DNA from: Xanthobacteraceae bacterium
Lineage (GTDB): Bacteria; Pseudomonadota; Alphaproteobacteria; Rhizobiales; Xanthobacteraceae
NCBI GenBank assembly: GCA_030039655.1
Contig: JASHVC010000171.1
Coordinates: forward strand, 1 to 6,022
Direction of reading: 5' to 3'
DNA length: 6,022 nt
The notes below the pieces were generated by a model. That model worked only from the letters and a program-made list of their open reading frames with translations, was not told the origin of the DNA and made no database searches. The translations under genes and the position numbers were made by a program. Every line of letters begins with the position of its first letter. The first letter of the stretch is position 1. Positions 1 through 6,022 of this stretch are shown here, piece after piece.

Positions 1-980
1 TATTCGCCCTTGATGCCGGCCTGGGCCACGACCTGCTGCCACTTGCGCACTTCCTCGGCCATGAAAGTCTTCAGCTCTTGGGGCGTCACGATCCGGGTCA
101 CGACGTCGAGATTTGCGTAAGCTTTCTGCACCTCGGGCGTTTTCACGCTTTCATTCAGCGCCGTGTTCAGTTTTTGGATGATCGGCTCAGGCGTCGCTGC
201 CGGCGCCAATAGTGCAGTCCAGAGCGATTCCGTAAGCTGCGGATAGCCGGCTTCGGCGACCGTTGGAACGTTCGGAATTTGCGCAATCCGCTTGGCGCTC
301 GAGATCGCGAGCGCGCGTAGCCGGCCAGCTTGGATGTGCGGCAACATCACGGACGTGCTGTCGAACATCACCTGCACCTGGCCGCCGAGGAGATCGCTCA
401 CCGCGGGCCCCGCGCCGCGATAAGGCACGTGGGTCAGCTTGATGCCGGCAGCGAGTTGCAGTTGCTCGCCCAACAGATGCGGCAGTGTGCCGACACCGGG
501 CGAAGCAAAATCGAGCTTCCCCGGGTTGCTCTTCGCGTAGGCGACAAACTCGGCGACCGTGCTGGCCGGGAGCGATGGATTGACGGTGAGAATTTCCGGG
601 GTCTCCGCCACGATCCCGATGGGGGCAAAATCCTTGATGGGATCGTAGTCGAGTTTGTAGAGGAACGGCGCCACGGTCAGCGATCCGACCTGCGACATTA
701 CCAACGTGTAGCCGTCGGGATCGGCGCTCGCGGCGTAGCGGCCGCCCACCGTGCCGGCGGCGCCACCCGGTTTGTTTTCGATCACGACAGGCTGGCCGAG
801 CTTCGCCGACATAGCGTTCGCGATGATGCGCGCGGCGACGTCGGTCGGTCCGCCGGGCGGATAAGGTACGACGAGCCGGATCACGCGCGCGGGAAAGTCT
901 TGCGCGGCGGCCGCAACGGGCAGGCTCGCGCAAGACAAAGCCGCCAACATCGAAACGTTGGCGCGGCGGCGAGTGATCAT
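1..980 (-). CDS. Bug-family (TTT) periplasmic solute-binding protein, stop codon cut by window edge
   Basis: This is a tripartite tricarboxylate transporter substrate-binding protein, expected to be periplasmic and to capture a small, probably carboxylated, solute. Reading from ATG at 980 gives 326 residues, ending in AGIKGE at base 3. Bases 2-1 read TA on this strand, so the stop (TAA or TAG) very likely falls at the edge and the protein is essentially complete, matching the usual length of about 320-330. Residues 1-26 look like a Sec signal peptide: MITRRR, a hydrophobic stretch, then AAAA before QDFP. Family marks are the canonical ligand loop PYPPGGPTDVAAR (residues 39-51, Asp47), DGYTL (89-93), FAPIG (118-122), HVPYRG (184-189) and PTVAEAGYP (239-247). 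A Shine-Dalgarno-like AGAGG lies 7 bases before the ATG. It sits 49 bases downstream of a paralogue. The substrate cannot be told from sequence, and no transporter membrane genes are visible. Confidence 0.93.
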   Translation of the reverse strand, partial: MITRRRANVSMLAALSCASLPVAAAAQDFPARVIRLVVPYPPGGPTDVAARIIANAMSAKLGQPVVIENKPGGAAGTVGGRYAASADPDGYTLVMSQVGSLTVAPFLYKLDYDPIKDFAPIGIVAETPEILTVNPSLPASTVAEFVAYAKSNPGKLDFASPGVGTLPHLLGEQLQLAAGIKLTHVPYRGAGPAVSDLLGGQVQVMFDSTSVMLPHIQAGRLRALAISSAKRIAQIPNVPTVAEAGYPQLTESLWTALLAPAATPEPIIQKLNTALNESVKTPEVQKAYANLDVVTRIVTPQELKTFMAEEVRKWQQVVAQAGIKGE

Positions 981-987
981 GATGTGG

Positions 988-992
988 CCTCT
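988..992 (-). promoter_or_regulatory. Ribosome binding site of the downstream binding-protein gene
   Basis: AGAGG on the minus strand lies 7 bases before the ATG at 980. It supports this start, and no alternative in-frame ATG is present just upstream. Confidence 0.6.
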
Positions 993-1029
993 GTGTTTAT
1001 GAACGTGATCATTCGTGGTGGGCCCGGCA

Positions 1030-2016
1030 TCATTGTGGCGTCATGTGAAGCGATTGGACAATCGGCGTCCATTTTCTGATCTCGGCGACGATGAGATTGG
1101 TCAAATCCTCCGGCGTCCCGCCGAGCGGCACGTTGCCCAGGCGCGCCAGCGCCTCATCGGTGGCGGGCGCATGCAGACCGGCGTTAATAGCTTCATTGAG
1201 CTTGTGTACGACCACAGGACTGGTGCCGGCAGGAGCGAACAACCCCGTCCAGCTCGCCGAGATGACACTCGGATAGCCGGCTTCGCTCATTGTCGGTACG
1301 TCCGGAAGATCGGGAATGCGATGCGTGCTGAGCACGGCGAGTGGGCGCAGTTGACCCGCGGCGATATGCGGCAACAGCGGGCTCGACGCCTCGAACGTCA
1401 ATTGCAGATTGCCCGCGATCACATCTTGGATCGACAGTGCACCGCCGCGATAAGGCACGTGAACGATGTCGACGCCGGCGGCCGCCTTGAAAAGTTCACC
1501 CGTCAGGTGCGGCACGGTGCCGGTGCCGGCCGAGCCGTAATTTAGTTTTCCTGGATTGGCTTTCGCGTAAGTGACGAGGTCGGCCACGGTGTGGAACGGC
1601 AGCGTGGGATTGACCACGAGAATGACCGAACCTTCGGCGTACGGCGCGATCGGTGCGAAGCTCTTCAGCGCATCGTAGCCGGGATCTTTGTACAGAAGCG
1701 GAGAAATGACTTCACCGCTGCCACTGCTCATCAGGAGTGTGTAGCCGTCAGGTCCGCTTTGTGCGACCTCACGCGAACCAATGGTGTTGCTGGCCCCACT
1801 TCGGTTCTCAACAAAAAATCTCTGTCCGAGCCGCCCGTCGAGATCGTTCGCCATGACGCGGGTGACAAGGTCGACGGTGCCGGCCGCGACAGTGGGCACG
1901 ATGATTTTCACCGGGTGGTCCGGATAAGCCTGCGCCCCCGCCGGGCGAATGAGAACGGCCGTCGCCAGAGGCGCCAGCACAAACACAATCGCCAGCGATG
2001 CACGGGACCGGATCAT
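1030..2016 (-). CDS. Bug-family (TTT) periplasmic solute-binding protein with an atypical ligand loop
   Basis: This 328-residue protein is a second TTT/Bug substrate-binding protein and a clear paralogue of the next gene downstream. A Sec signal peptide covers about residues 1-28 or 1-30, with a hydrophobic core (LAIVFVLAPLATAVLI) and cleavage near AGAQA. Shared blocks are FVENRSGA (68-75), PDGYTLLM (89-96), FAPI (120-123), YAKANPGKL (150-158), HVPYRG (186-191) and PTMSEAGYP (near 240). The first ligand loop is unusual. Where the family normally has P-Y/F-P-P-G-G-x-x-D, this protein reads PTVAAGTVD (41-49), keeping only the first Pro, one Gly (46) and the Asp (49). The chosen ATG at 2016 puts the signal peptide at the N-terminus, although no good Shine-Dalgarno sequence precedes it. 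It is transcribed divergently from trpG and probably together with the downstream paralogue. The substrate is unknown. Confidence 0.93.
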   Translation of the reverse strand: MIRSRASLAIVFVLAPLATAVLIRPAGAQAYPDHPVKIIVPTVAAGTVDLVTRVMANDLDGRLGQRFFVENRSGASNTIGSREVAQSGPDGYTLLMSSGSGEVISPLLYKDPGYDALKSFAPIAPYAEGSVILVVNPTLPFHTVADLVTYAKANPGKLNYGSAGTGTVPHLTGELFKAAAGVDIVHVPYRGGALSIQDVIAGNLQLTFEASSPLLPHIAAGQLRPLAVLSTHRIPDLPDVPTMSEAGYPSVISASWTGLFAPAGTSPVVVHKLNEAINAGLHAPATDEALARLGNVPLGGTPEDLTNLIVAEIRKWTPIVQSLHMTPQ

Positions 2017-2102
2017 GTTGGCGCGTTTCGCTTATTGGCGCGTAGGGGCAAATCTAGCTGGCTGGACCGCGCTTTGACTACTTGCTATGCGGTCGATCTG
2101 CC
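2017..2102. promoter_or_regulatory. Divergent intergenic region between the binding-protein genes and the trp-moa cluster
   Basis: These 86 bases separate two divergent transcription units, so control elements for one or both are expected here; this is inferred from layout. What can be seen is a 9-base direct repeat (copies at 2018 and 2035) and a 6-base inverted repeat, GACCGC at 2065-2070 with GCGGTC at 2089-2094, separated by 18 bases. No -35/-10 pair with proper spacing was found on either strand. The plus-strand promoter may lie upstream, within the 5' end of the minus-strand gene, or use a sigma factor with a weak consensus. There is no strong Shine-Dalgarno sequence before trpG. Confidence 0.45.
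2018..2043. repeat. Perfect 9-base direct repeat, 17-base period
   Basis: TTGGCGCGT occurs at 2018-2026 and again at 2035-2043 with an 8-base spacer. The first copy begins two bases beyond the start codon of the minus-strand binding-protein gene, so both copies lie in its 5' untranslated or promoter region. The repeat itself is certain. A role as a regulator-binding site is only inferred from its position. Confidence 0.6.
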
Positions 2103-2753
2103 ATGCTTGTGCTGATCGACAATTACGACAGCTTTGCCTTCAACCTGGTGCATTATCTCGGCGAGCTGGGAGCCCAGGTCGAAGTGCATCGCAACGACAA
2201 GGTGACCAGCGCGGCCGTCATCGCGGCCGACCCTGACGCCATCGTGCTGTCGCCCGGCCCGTGCACGCCCAAAGAGGCGGGCATCTGCCTCGACCTGATC
2301 GCGAAGGCTTCGCCCAAAATCCCGATCCTTGGCGTCTGTCTCGGCCACCAGGCGATCGGCGACGCCTTTGGCGGACAGGTTGTGCGGGCGCCAGAGCCCG
2401 TGCACGGCAAGCTGTCCACAATCAACCATCAGGGAAAGGGTGTCTTTCGCGGGATCAATGCACCGTTTCACGCCACCCGTTATCATTCGCTGGTGGTCGA
2501 GCGCATGACCTTGCCGCGCGACCTGACGGTGACTGCGGATACCGACGACGGGCTGATCATGGGACTGGCTCATTCGCGGCTGCCGGTGCACGGGGTACAG
2601 TTTCATCCCGAGAGCATTGCCTCCGAGCACGGCCACCTGTTGCTGAAAAATTTTCTCGACATCGCTGCGGCCTGGAACACAGCGATGGGCCGGCGCAGCG
2701 CAAAACAAAGCTTCTCAGAAAAGACACCAAGACCGCGCGCACAGGTCAATTGA
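2103..2753 (+). CDS. trpG: Anthranilate synthase glutamine amidotransferase subunit TrpG
   Basis: This class I glutaminase releases ammonia from glutamine for anthranilate synthase component I (TrpE), the first committed step of tryptophan synthesis in the cytoplasm. From the ATG at 2103 it has 216 residues. It opens with the family start [22 protein letters not shown]. The oxyanion region is LSPGPCTP (49-56) and the nucleophile is Cys79 in [10 protein letters not shown]; His168 and Glu170 in GVQFHPES complete the triad. RYHSLVV (126-132) is also typical. A basic tail of about 25 residues after the domain looks non-catalytic. A TTG at 2082 would add seven residues (MLCGRSA) but fits the family less well. 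The same fold serves PabA in folate synthesis, and such subunits can be shared. Placement directly before trpD favours TrpG. No trpE is adjacent. Confidence 0.95.
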   Translation: MLVLIDNYDSFAFNLVHYLGELGAQVEVHRNDKVTSAAVIAADPDAIVLSPGPCTPKEAGICLDLIAKASPKIPILGVCLGHQAIGDAFGGQVVRAPEPVHGKLSTINHQGKGVFRGINAPFHATRYHSLVVERMTLPRDLTVTADTDDGLIMGLAHSRLPVHGVQFHPESIASEHGHLLLKNFLDIAAAWNTAMGRRSAKQSFSEKTPRPRAQVN

Positions 2754-2756
2754 GGA
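2752..2756 (+). promoter_or_regulatory. Ribosome binding site of trpD, deciding its GTG start
   Basis: GAGGA overlaps the trpG stop codon (2751-2753) and lies 7 bases before GTG at 2764. The nearby ATG at 2756 is out of frame with trpD, so this site supports the GTG. The overlap suggests coupling of trpD translation to trpG termination. Confidence 0.7.
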
Positions 2757-2763
2757 TGGCGCC

Positions 2764-3783
2764 GTGACCGACACCTTCAAGGGGCTCATCGGCAAGGTCG
2801 CGACCGGCGCGACGCTCAGCCGTGAGGAAGCGGCGCGGGCGTTCGATCAGATGATGTCGGGCGAGGCAACGCCCTCGCAGATGGGTGCGCTGCTGATGGC
2901 GCTACGCGTACGCGGCGAGACGGTCGACGAAATCACCGGCGCGGTCACCACCATGCGCGCCAAGATGTTGCAGGTGGAGGCGCCACCGGAGGCTGTCGAC
3001 GTTGTTGGCACCGGTGGCGACGCATCGGGCTCTTTCAATATTTCAACCTGTGCGGCGCTGATCGTGGCCGGTGCCGGAGTGCCCGTCGCCAAACACGGCA
3101 ACCGCGCCCTCTCCTCACGTTCTGGCGCAGCCGACGTGCTGGCGGCGCTAGGCGTCAACATCGACCTCACACCGGACAAGATCGCCCACTGCATCCGCGA
3201 AGCTGGCATCGGCTTCATGTTTGCGCCGGCGCATCATCCGGCGATGAAGAACGTCGGGTCGACGCGCCTCGAACTGGGCACGCGCACAATATTCAATCTG
3301 CTCGGCCCGCTCTCCAACCCGGCGGGAGTGCGCCGGCAGATGGTCGGCGTATTCTCCCGGCAATGGACTGAGCCCCTGGCGCAGGTCTTAAAGAATCTCG
3401 GCGCCGAGCGCGTGTGGGTCGTGCACGGCTCGGACGGCCTTGACGAGATCACGACCTCGGGACCGACAAGCGTCACAGCGCTGGAAAACGGCACGATCCG
3501 CAGTTTCGAGATTTCACCCGAGGAGGTCGGCCTGCCCAAGGTCAAGCCAGAACAGTTGCGCGGGGGCGATGCGGCGACAAACGCGCAAGCTGTCGAAGAC
3601 GTGCTTGAGGGGAAGCCTAGTCCATTCCGCGATGTCGCGCTCCTCAACGCCGCCGCAGCGCTTGTTGTCGCCGGGAAAGCCAAGGATCTAAAAGGCGGGT
3701 TTCAACTCGCCACCGAAGCGCTAGATTCCGGCGAAGCCGAAGGACGGCTCGATCGACTGATCGTGGTGTCGAACGATGGCTGA
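2764..3783 (+). CDS. trpD: Anthranilate phosphoribosyltransferase TrpD
   Basis: TrpD joins anthranilate to PRPP to give N-(5-phosphoribosyl)anthranilate and pyrophosphate, the second step of the tryptophan branch. It is cytosolic and usually a homodimer. The 339 residues match the family length. An N-terminal helical domain ([19 protein letters not shown]) precedes the PRPP-binding GTGGD at 82-86 and N-I-S-T at 92-95. Next come KHGNR (110-114) and SSRSGAAD (117-124). [16 protein letters not shown] follows, then DGLDE (224-228), whose Asp227 and Glu228 match the metal-binding pair. The GTG start is supported by a well-placed Shine-Dalgarno sequence. The gene follows trpG by 10 bases and overlaps trpC by 8. 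It is a stand-alone enzyme, not fused to TrpG as in E. coli. Confidence 0.96.
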   Translation: MTDTFKGLIGKVATGATLSREEAARAFDQMMSGEATPSQMGALLMALRVRGETVDEITGAVTTMRAKMLQVEAPPEAVDVVGTGGDASGSFNISTCAALIVAGAGVPVAKHGNRALSSRSGAADVLAALGVNIDLTPDKIAHCIREAGIGFMFAPAHHPAMKNVGSTRLELGTRTIFNLLGPLSNPAGVRRQMVGVFSRQWTEPLAQVLKNLGAERVWVVHGSDGLDEITTSGPTSVTALENGTIRSFEISPEEVGLPKVKPEQLRGGDAATNAQAVEDVLEGKPSPFRDVALLNAAAALVVAGKAKDLKGGFQLATEALDSGEAEGRLDRLIVVSNDG

Positions 3784-4591
3784 CATCCTGGCGAAGATCG
3801 AGGCCTATAAGCGGGAGGAAATCGCTGCAGCGAAGCGCGTACGGCCGCTCGCCGTCGTCGAGCGCGAGGCCAAGGCCGCGAGCGGGCCGCGCGGCTTTTT
3901 GCGAGCCATTGAGCAAAAGCTTGCGGGCGACAATTTTGCGCTCATCGCTGAAATCAAGAAGGCGAGCCCTTCAAGGGGGCTGATCCGGGAGGATTTCGAC
4001 CCACCGGCATTGGCGCAAGCCTATGAGGCAGGTGGAGCCGCGTGCCTCTCAGTGCTGACCGATGCGCCCTCCTTCCAGGGCGATCTCAATCATCTGCGCC
4101 AAGCTCGCGCAGCCACTGCGCTGCCCGTGCTGCGCAAGGATTTTATGTACGACACTTATCAGGTGGCTGAAGCACGGGCCGCCGGTGCCGATTGCATCCT
4201 CATCATCATGGCGTCCGTCGACGACGCCTGCGCGGCAGACCTGGAGGCGGCGGCAGCCGATCTAGGCATGGACGTGCTCGTCGAGGTGCACGATGCGGAC
4301 GAACTTGGCAGAGCCATTCTCCTTAAATCTCGGCTGATCGGAATAAACAACAGAAATTTAAAGACTTTTGAGACTACACTGGGGACCAGTGAGCACTTAG
4401 CGCGCTCCATTCCGGCTGATCATGTGATCGTCGGCGAAAGCGGCATCTTTACCCCCACCGATATCGAGCGCCTCTCCAAATCCGGCATTTCGACTTTCCT
4501 GGTTGGGGAAAGCCTTATGCGGCAAGCCGATGTGACCGCGGCGACTCGGGCCTTGTTGACGCCAAGTGCCGCGCTCGCGCCTGCCCGGTAA
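3776..4591 (+). CDS. trpC: Indole-3-glycerol-phosphate synthase TrpC (stand-alone)
   Basis: TrpC closes the indole ring, converting carboxyphenylamino-deoxyribulose phosphate to indole-3-glycerol phosphate with loss of CO2 and water. It is a single TIM barrel of 271 residues, without the TrpF domain fused to it in E. coli. Catalytic landmarks are Glu59 and Lys61 in [11 protein letters not shown], Lys121 in VLRKDF, Glu170 in LVEVHD, Asn191 and Asn192 in GINNRNL, and Glu221-Ser222 in VGESGI. The FLVGESLM phosphate-binding loop is near the C-terminus. Its ATG sits inside the end of trpD, overlapping by 8 bases with only a weak Shine-Dalgarno sequence, so translation is probably coupled. Around 4320-4390 the gene turns AT-rich and uses codons such as ATA, AGA and TTA that are scarce elsewhere in the window. 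The reading frame and conserved residues stay intact there. The short tail [11 protein letters not shown] is not conserved family sequence. Confidence 0.96.
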   Translation: MADILAKIEAYKREEIAAAKRVRPLAVVEREAKAASGPRGFLRAIEQKLAGDNFALIAEIKKASPSRGLIREDFDPPALAQAYEAGGAACLSVLTDAPSFQGDLNHLRQARAATALPVLRKDFMYDTYQVAEARAAGADCILIIMASVDDACAADLEAAAADLGMDVLVEVHDADELGRAILLKSRLIGINNRNLKTFETTLGTSEHLARSIPADHVIVGESGIFTPTDIERLSKSGISTFLVGESLMRQADVTAATRALLTPSAALAPAR

Positions 4592-4595
4592 TGCC

Positions 4596-5087
4596 GTGGC
4601 TCGGCGAACCAAGGCGCTTTCCCATTTGAGTGGCCGCGGCGAAGCCCGCATGGTGGACGTATCGGCCAAGCCCGCAACCGAGCGCGTGGCGATTGCCGAA
4701 GGCCGCGTGCTCATGCAGCGCGAGACATTTGACATTGTGCGCCGCGGCGACAGCAAAAAGGGCGACGTGTTGGGTGCCGCCCGCATTGCCGGCATCATGG
4801 CGGCCAAGCGTACCCACGAATTGATCCCGCTCTGCCACCCGTTGGCGCTCACGCAAGTCGAGGTCGATGTCACGCCCGACGCCAAACTGCCGGGCGTCAC
4901 GGTAAGGGCGCGTGTCAAAGTCGCGGGGCAGACCGGAGCGGAGATGGAGGCCCTCACCGCTGTTTCGGTCGCTTGCCTCACCATCTATGACATGGTGAAG
5001 GCCGTCGAACGCGGCATGCGCATCGAGGGCATCCGCCTGATCGAGAAAAGCGGCGGCAAGAGCGGGCACTATCGCGCGAAGGAGTAA
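4596..5087 (+). CDS. moaC: Cyclic pyranopterin monophosphate synthase MoaC
   Basis: MoaC converts 3',8-cyclo-7,8-dihydro-GTP, made by MoaA, to cyclic pyranopterin monophosphate, the first stable intermediate of molybdenum cofactor synthesis. From GTG at 4596 it has 163 residues, against 161 in E. coli. Key residues align with a constant offset of four from the E. coli active site: Lys55 in KKGDVLG, His81 in LCHPLAL, and Asp132 and Lys135 in IYDMVKA. MVDVSAK (19-25) and the closing IEKSGGKSG are also diagnostic. An upstream in-frame GTG at 4566 would add ten residues ([10 protein letters not shown]) and overlap trpC by 26 bases. The 4596 start is preferred because [11 protein letters not shown] resembles typical alphaproteobacterial starts and lies 4 bases after the trpC stop. 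No clear Shine-Dalgarno sequence is visible, so translation probably depends on coupling to trpC. Confidence 0.95.
   Translation: MARRTKALSHLSGRGEARMVDVSAKPATERVAIAEGRVLMQRETFDIVRRGDSKKGDVLGAARIAGIMAAKRTHELIPLCHPLALTQVEVDVTPDAKLPGVTVRARVKVAGQTGAEMEALTAVSVACLTIYDMVKAVERGMRIEGIRLIEKSGGKSGHYRAKE
5079..5084 (+). promoter_or_regulatory. Ribosome binding site of moeA, deciding its GTG start
   Basis: AAGGAG immediately precedes the moaC stop codon (5085-5087) and lies 7 bases before GTG at 5092. This is the strongest Shine-Dalgarno sequence in the window and fixes the moeA start. Confidence 0.8.
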
Positions 5088-5091
5088 AGCC

Positions 5092-6022
5092 GTGGCGTTG
5101 TTGTCGGTTGCCGAGGCTGTTGAACGTGTGCTGGCCGACGCGGGGGCACTGCCCGCCGAAGAGGTGCCGCTGGAAGAGGCCGACGGCCGCGTACTCGCCT
5201 ACGACCTCAAGGCCCGGCGCACGCAACCGCCGGCCGACGTCTCTGCCATGGATGGGTATGCGGTACGCGCGAGCGATGTGGCCGAAGCGCCGGCGCGCCT
5301 GAAGGTAATCGGCGAAGTTCCAGCCGGCCGCCCTTTCAACACTCCGGTCGGGCCGGGTCAGGCCGCACGCATTTTTACCGGCGGCTTCGTGCCTGACGGC
5401 GCCGATGTGGTTGTGGTTCAGGAATTGACCAAGCGCGAGGGGGACTGGGTCGAAGTGCAGAAACCCAGCGTGGCGGGCCGCAACGTGCGCCGCCGCGGAC
5501 TCGACTTCAACAAGGGCGACAAATTATTCGCCAAAGGACACCGGTTCACTGCGCGCGATCTCGCACTCGTCGCCGGCATGAATCACCCGTTGGTGCCGGT
5601 TTACGGAAAACCGAAGGTCGCGCTGTTCGCCACGGGCGACGAACTCGTGCCGCCCGGCAATGAACCCGGTCCAGGCCAAATCGTTTATTCCAACGGCTTC
5701 GCGCTCGCGGCGCTGATACGCGAGGAAGGCGGCGACGTCATCGATCTCGGCGTCATCGGCGACAAGCTTGACGCAACCATCGAGGCCGTGCGCGGCGCGC
5801 GCGACCGCGGCGCCGATATTCTGGTGACAACGGGCGGAGCTTCGGTCGGTGACTACGATTTCGTCAATCGGGCTCTCGCCGCCGAAGGCTTGGCGATGTC
5901 GTTCTGGAAAATCGCCATGCGGCCTGGCCGCCCGCTCATGCACGGGCGGCTCGGCGCCATGCAGGTGCTCGGCGTGCCCGGCAATCCCGTGTCGTCCTAC
6001 GTCTGCGCCTTTCTGTTTCTAG
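5092..6022 (+). CDS. moeA: Molybdopterin molybdenumtransferase MoeA, 3' end beyond the window
   Basis: MoeA inserts molybdate into adenylylated molybdopterin, releasing AMP and giving molybdenum cofactor in the cytoplasm. The window holds 310 codons of a family usually near 400, so the C-terminal domain (about 90 residues) is cut off by the edge; no break is seen. Motifs in order are SAMDGYAV (51-58, Asp54), RIFTGGFVPDGADVVVVQE (93-111, Thr96), a GRNVRRRGLDF block, ATGDEL (180-185, Glu184), the molybdopterin-binding TTGGASVGDYD (246-256), KIAMRPGRPLMHG and GVPGNPVSS (294-302). Asp54, Thr96 and Glu184 correspond, from memory, to functional residues Asp59, Thr100 and Glu188 of E. coli MoeA. The gene starts with GTG 4 bases after moaC and has a strong ribosome binding site. 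In related alphaproteobacteria lexA often follows moeA, so it may lie just beyond the right edge. Confidence 0.95.
   Translation, partial: MALLSVAEAVERVLADAGALPAEEVPLEEADGRVLAYDLKARRTQPPADVSAMDGYAVRASDVAEAPARLKVIGEVPAGRPFNTPVGPGQAARIFTGGFVPDGADVVVVQELTKREGDWVEVQKPSVAGRNVRRRGLDFNKGDKLFAKGHRFTARDLALVAGMNHPLVPVYGKPKVALFATGDELVPPGNEPGPGQIVYSNGFALAALIREEGGDVIDLGVIGDKLDATIEAVRGARDRGADILVTTGGASVGDYDFVNRALAAEGLAMSFWKIAMRPGRPLMHGRLGAMQVLGVPGNPVSSYVCAFLFL

Noticed and set aside
891..980. Twin-arginine or lipoprotein signal in the downstream binding protein (MITRRR, Cys17)
   Set aside because: There is no S/T-R-R-x-F-L-K pattern, and the residues before Cys17 (A-L-S) do not form a proper lipobox; an ordinary Sec signal ending near AAAA fits better.
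973..1012. Repeat of ATGATCAC (minus strand, at 1012-1005 and 980-973) with an 11-codon frame between the two binding-protein genes
   Set aside because: Only 8 bases around a TGATCA palindrome; the tiny frame has no ribosome site and looks like chance.
1015..1545. Plus-strand open frames opposite the two binding-protein genes (for example 330-1079, 1015-1545, 1591-2115)
   Set aside because: Their translations are Arg/His-rich and low in hydrophobic order, as expected of shadows of GC-rich genes; the minus-strand frames carry signal peptides and family motifs.
2074..2102. TTGACT at 2074-2079 as a -35 element for trpG
   Set aside because: A properly spaced -10 would fall at about 2097-2102 (TCTGCC, no match), and transcription would begin inside the trpG coding sequence.
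2085..2708. Long open frame on the minus strand opposite trpG (207 codons)
   Set aside because: It lies wholly opposite a gene with intact catalytic motifs, and its translation shows no recognisable domain; GC-rich genes commonly leave such antisense frames open.
4566..4595. Upstream GTG at 4566 as the moaC start
   Set aside because: It adds a non-conserved [10 protein letters not shown] extension and a 26-base overlap with trpC; the GTG at 4596 gives the usual family N-terminus and length.
4397..4984. Minus-strand open frames opposite trpC-moaC and opposite moeA (5524-5943)
   Set aside because: No domain, no start signals, and they are fully covered by well-conserved plus-strand genes.

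Overview
The window is GC-rich, has tightly packed genes and carries a trpG-trpD-trpC-moaC-moeA cluster beside two Bug-type periplasmic binding proteins. That combination points to an alphaproteobacterium, most likely of the Hyphomicrobiales (Bradyrhizobium/Rhodopseudomonas/Xanthobacteraceae-like). This placement rests on remembered gene order and protein resemblance, not on a search. No RNA genes, mobile elements, CRISPR arrays or convincing factor-independent terminators were seen.

Left part (1-2016, minus strand): two tandem, paralogous solute-binding proteins of the tripartite tricarboxylate transporter (TTT/Bug) family. The upstream gene (2016-1030) and the downstream gene (980 to the left edge) are 49 bases apart and probably share a transcript. 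Both have Sec signal peptides. No TctA/TctB-type membrane genes are visible, so the window does not show which transporter they serve.

Middle (2017-2102): an 86-base divergent intergenic region that must hold, or lie close to, the start signals of both transcription units. It contains a perfect 9-base direct repeat, a 6-base inverted repeat just ahead of trpG, and a tiny Trp-containing reading frame. No good sigma-70-type promoter could be read in it.

Right part (2103-6022, plus strand): trpG, trpD and trpC encode the anthranilate synthase glutaminase subunit, anthranilate phosphoribosyltransferase and a stand-alone indole-3-glycerol-phosphate synthase. These follow each other with a 10-base gap and then an 8-base overlap. 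moaC starts about 4 bases after trpC, and moeA starts 4 bases after moaC and runs off the right edge. The spacing implies one transcript with translational coupling. It would join three steps of tryptophan synthesis to two steps of molybdenum cofactor synthesis (cyclic pyranopterin formation and molybdate insertion). All catalytic residues that could be checked are present. trpE, trpF, trpB and trpA are not in the window.

Overall this is mostly an ordinary core-metabolism locus. The points worth a second look are the divergent control region, the upstream binding protein whose ligand loop departs from the family pattern, the absence of trpE at the head of the operon, and an AT-rich rare-codon patch within trpC. 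Nothing here amounts to a clearly new biological system.
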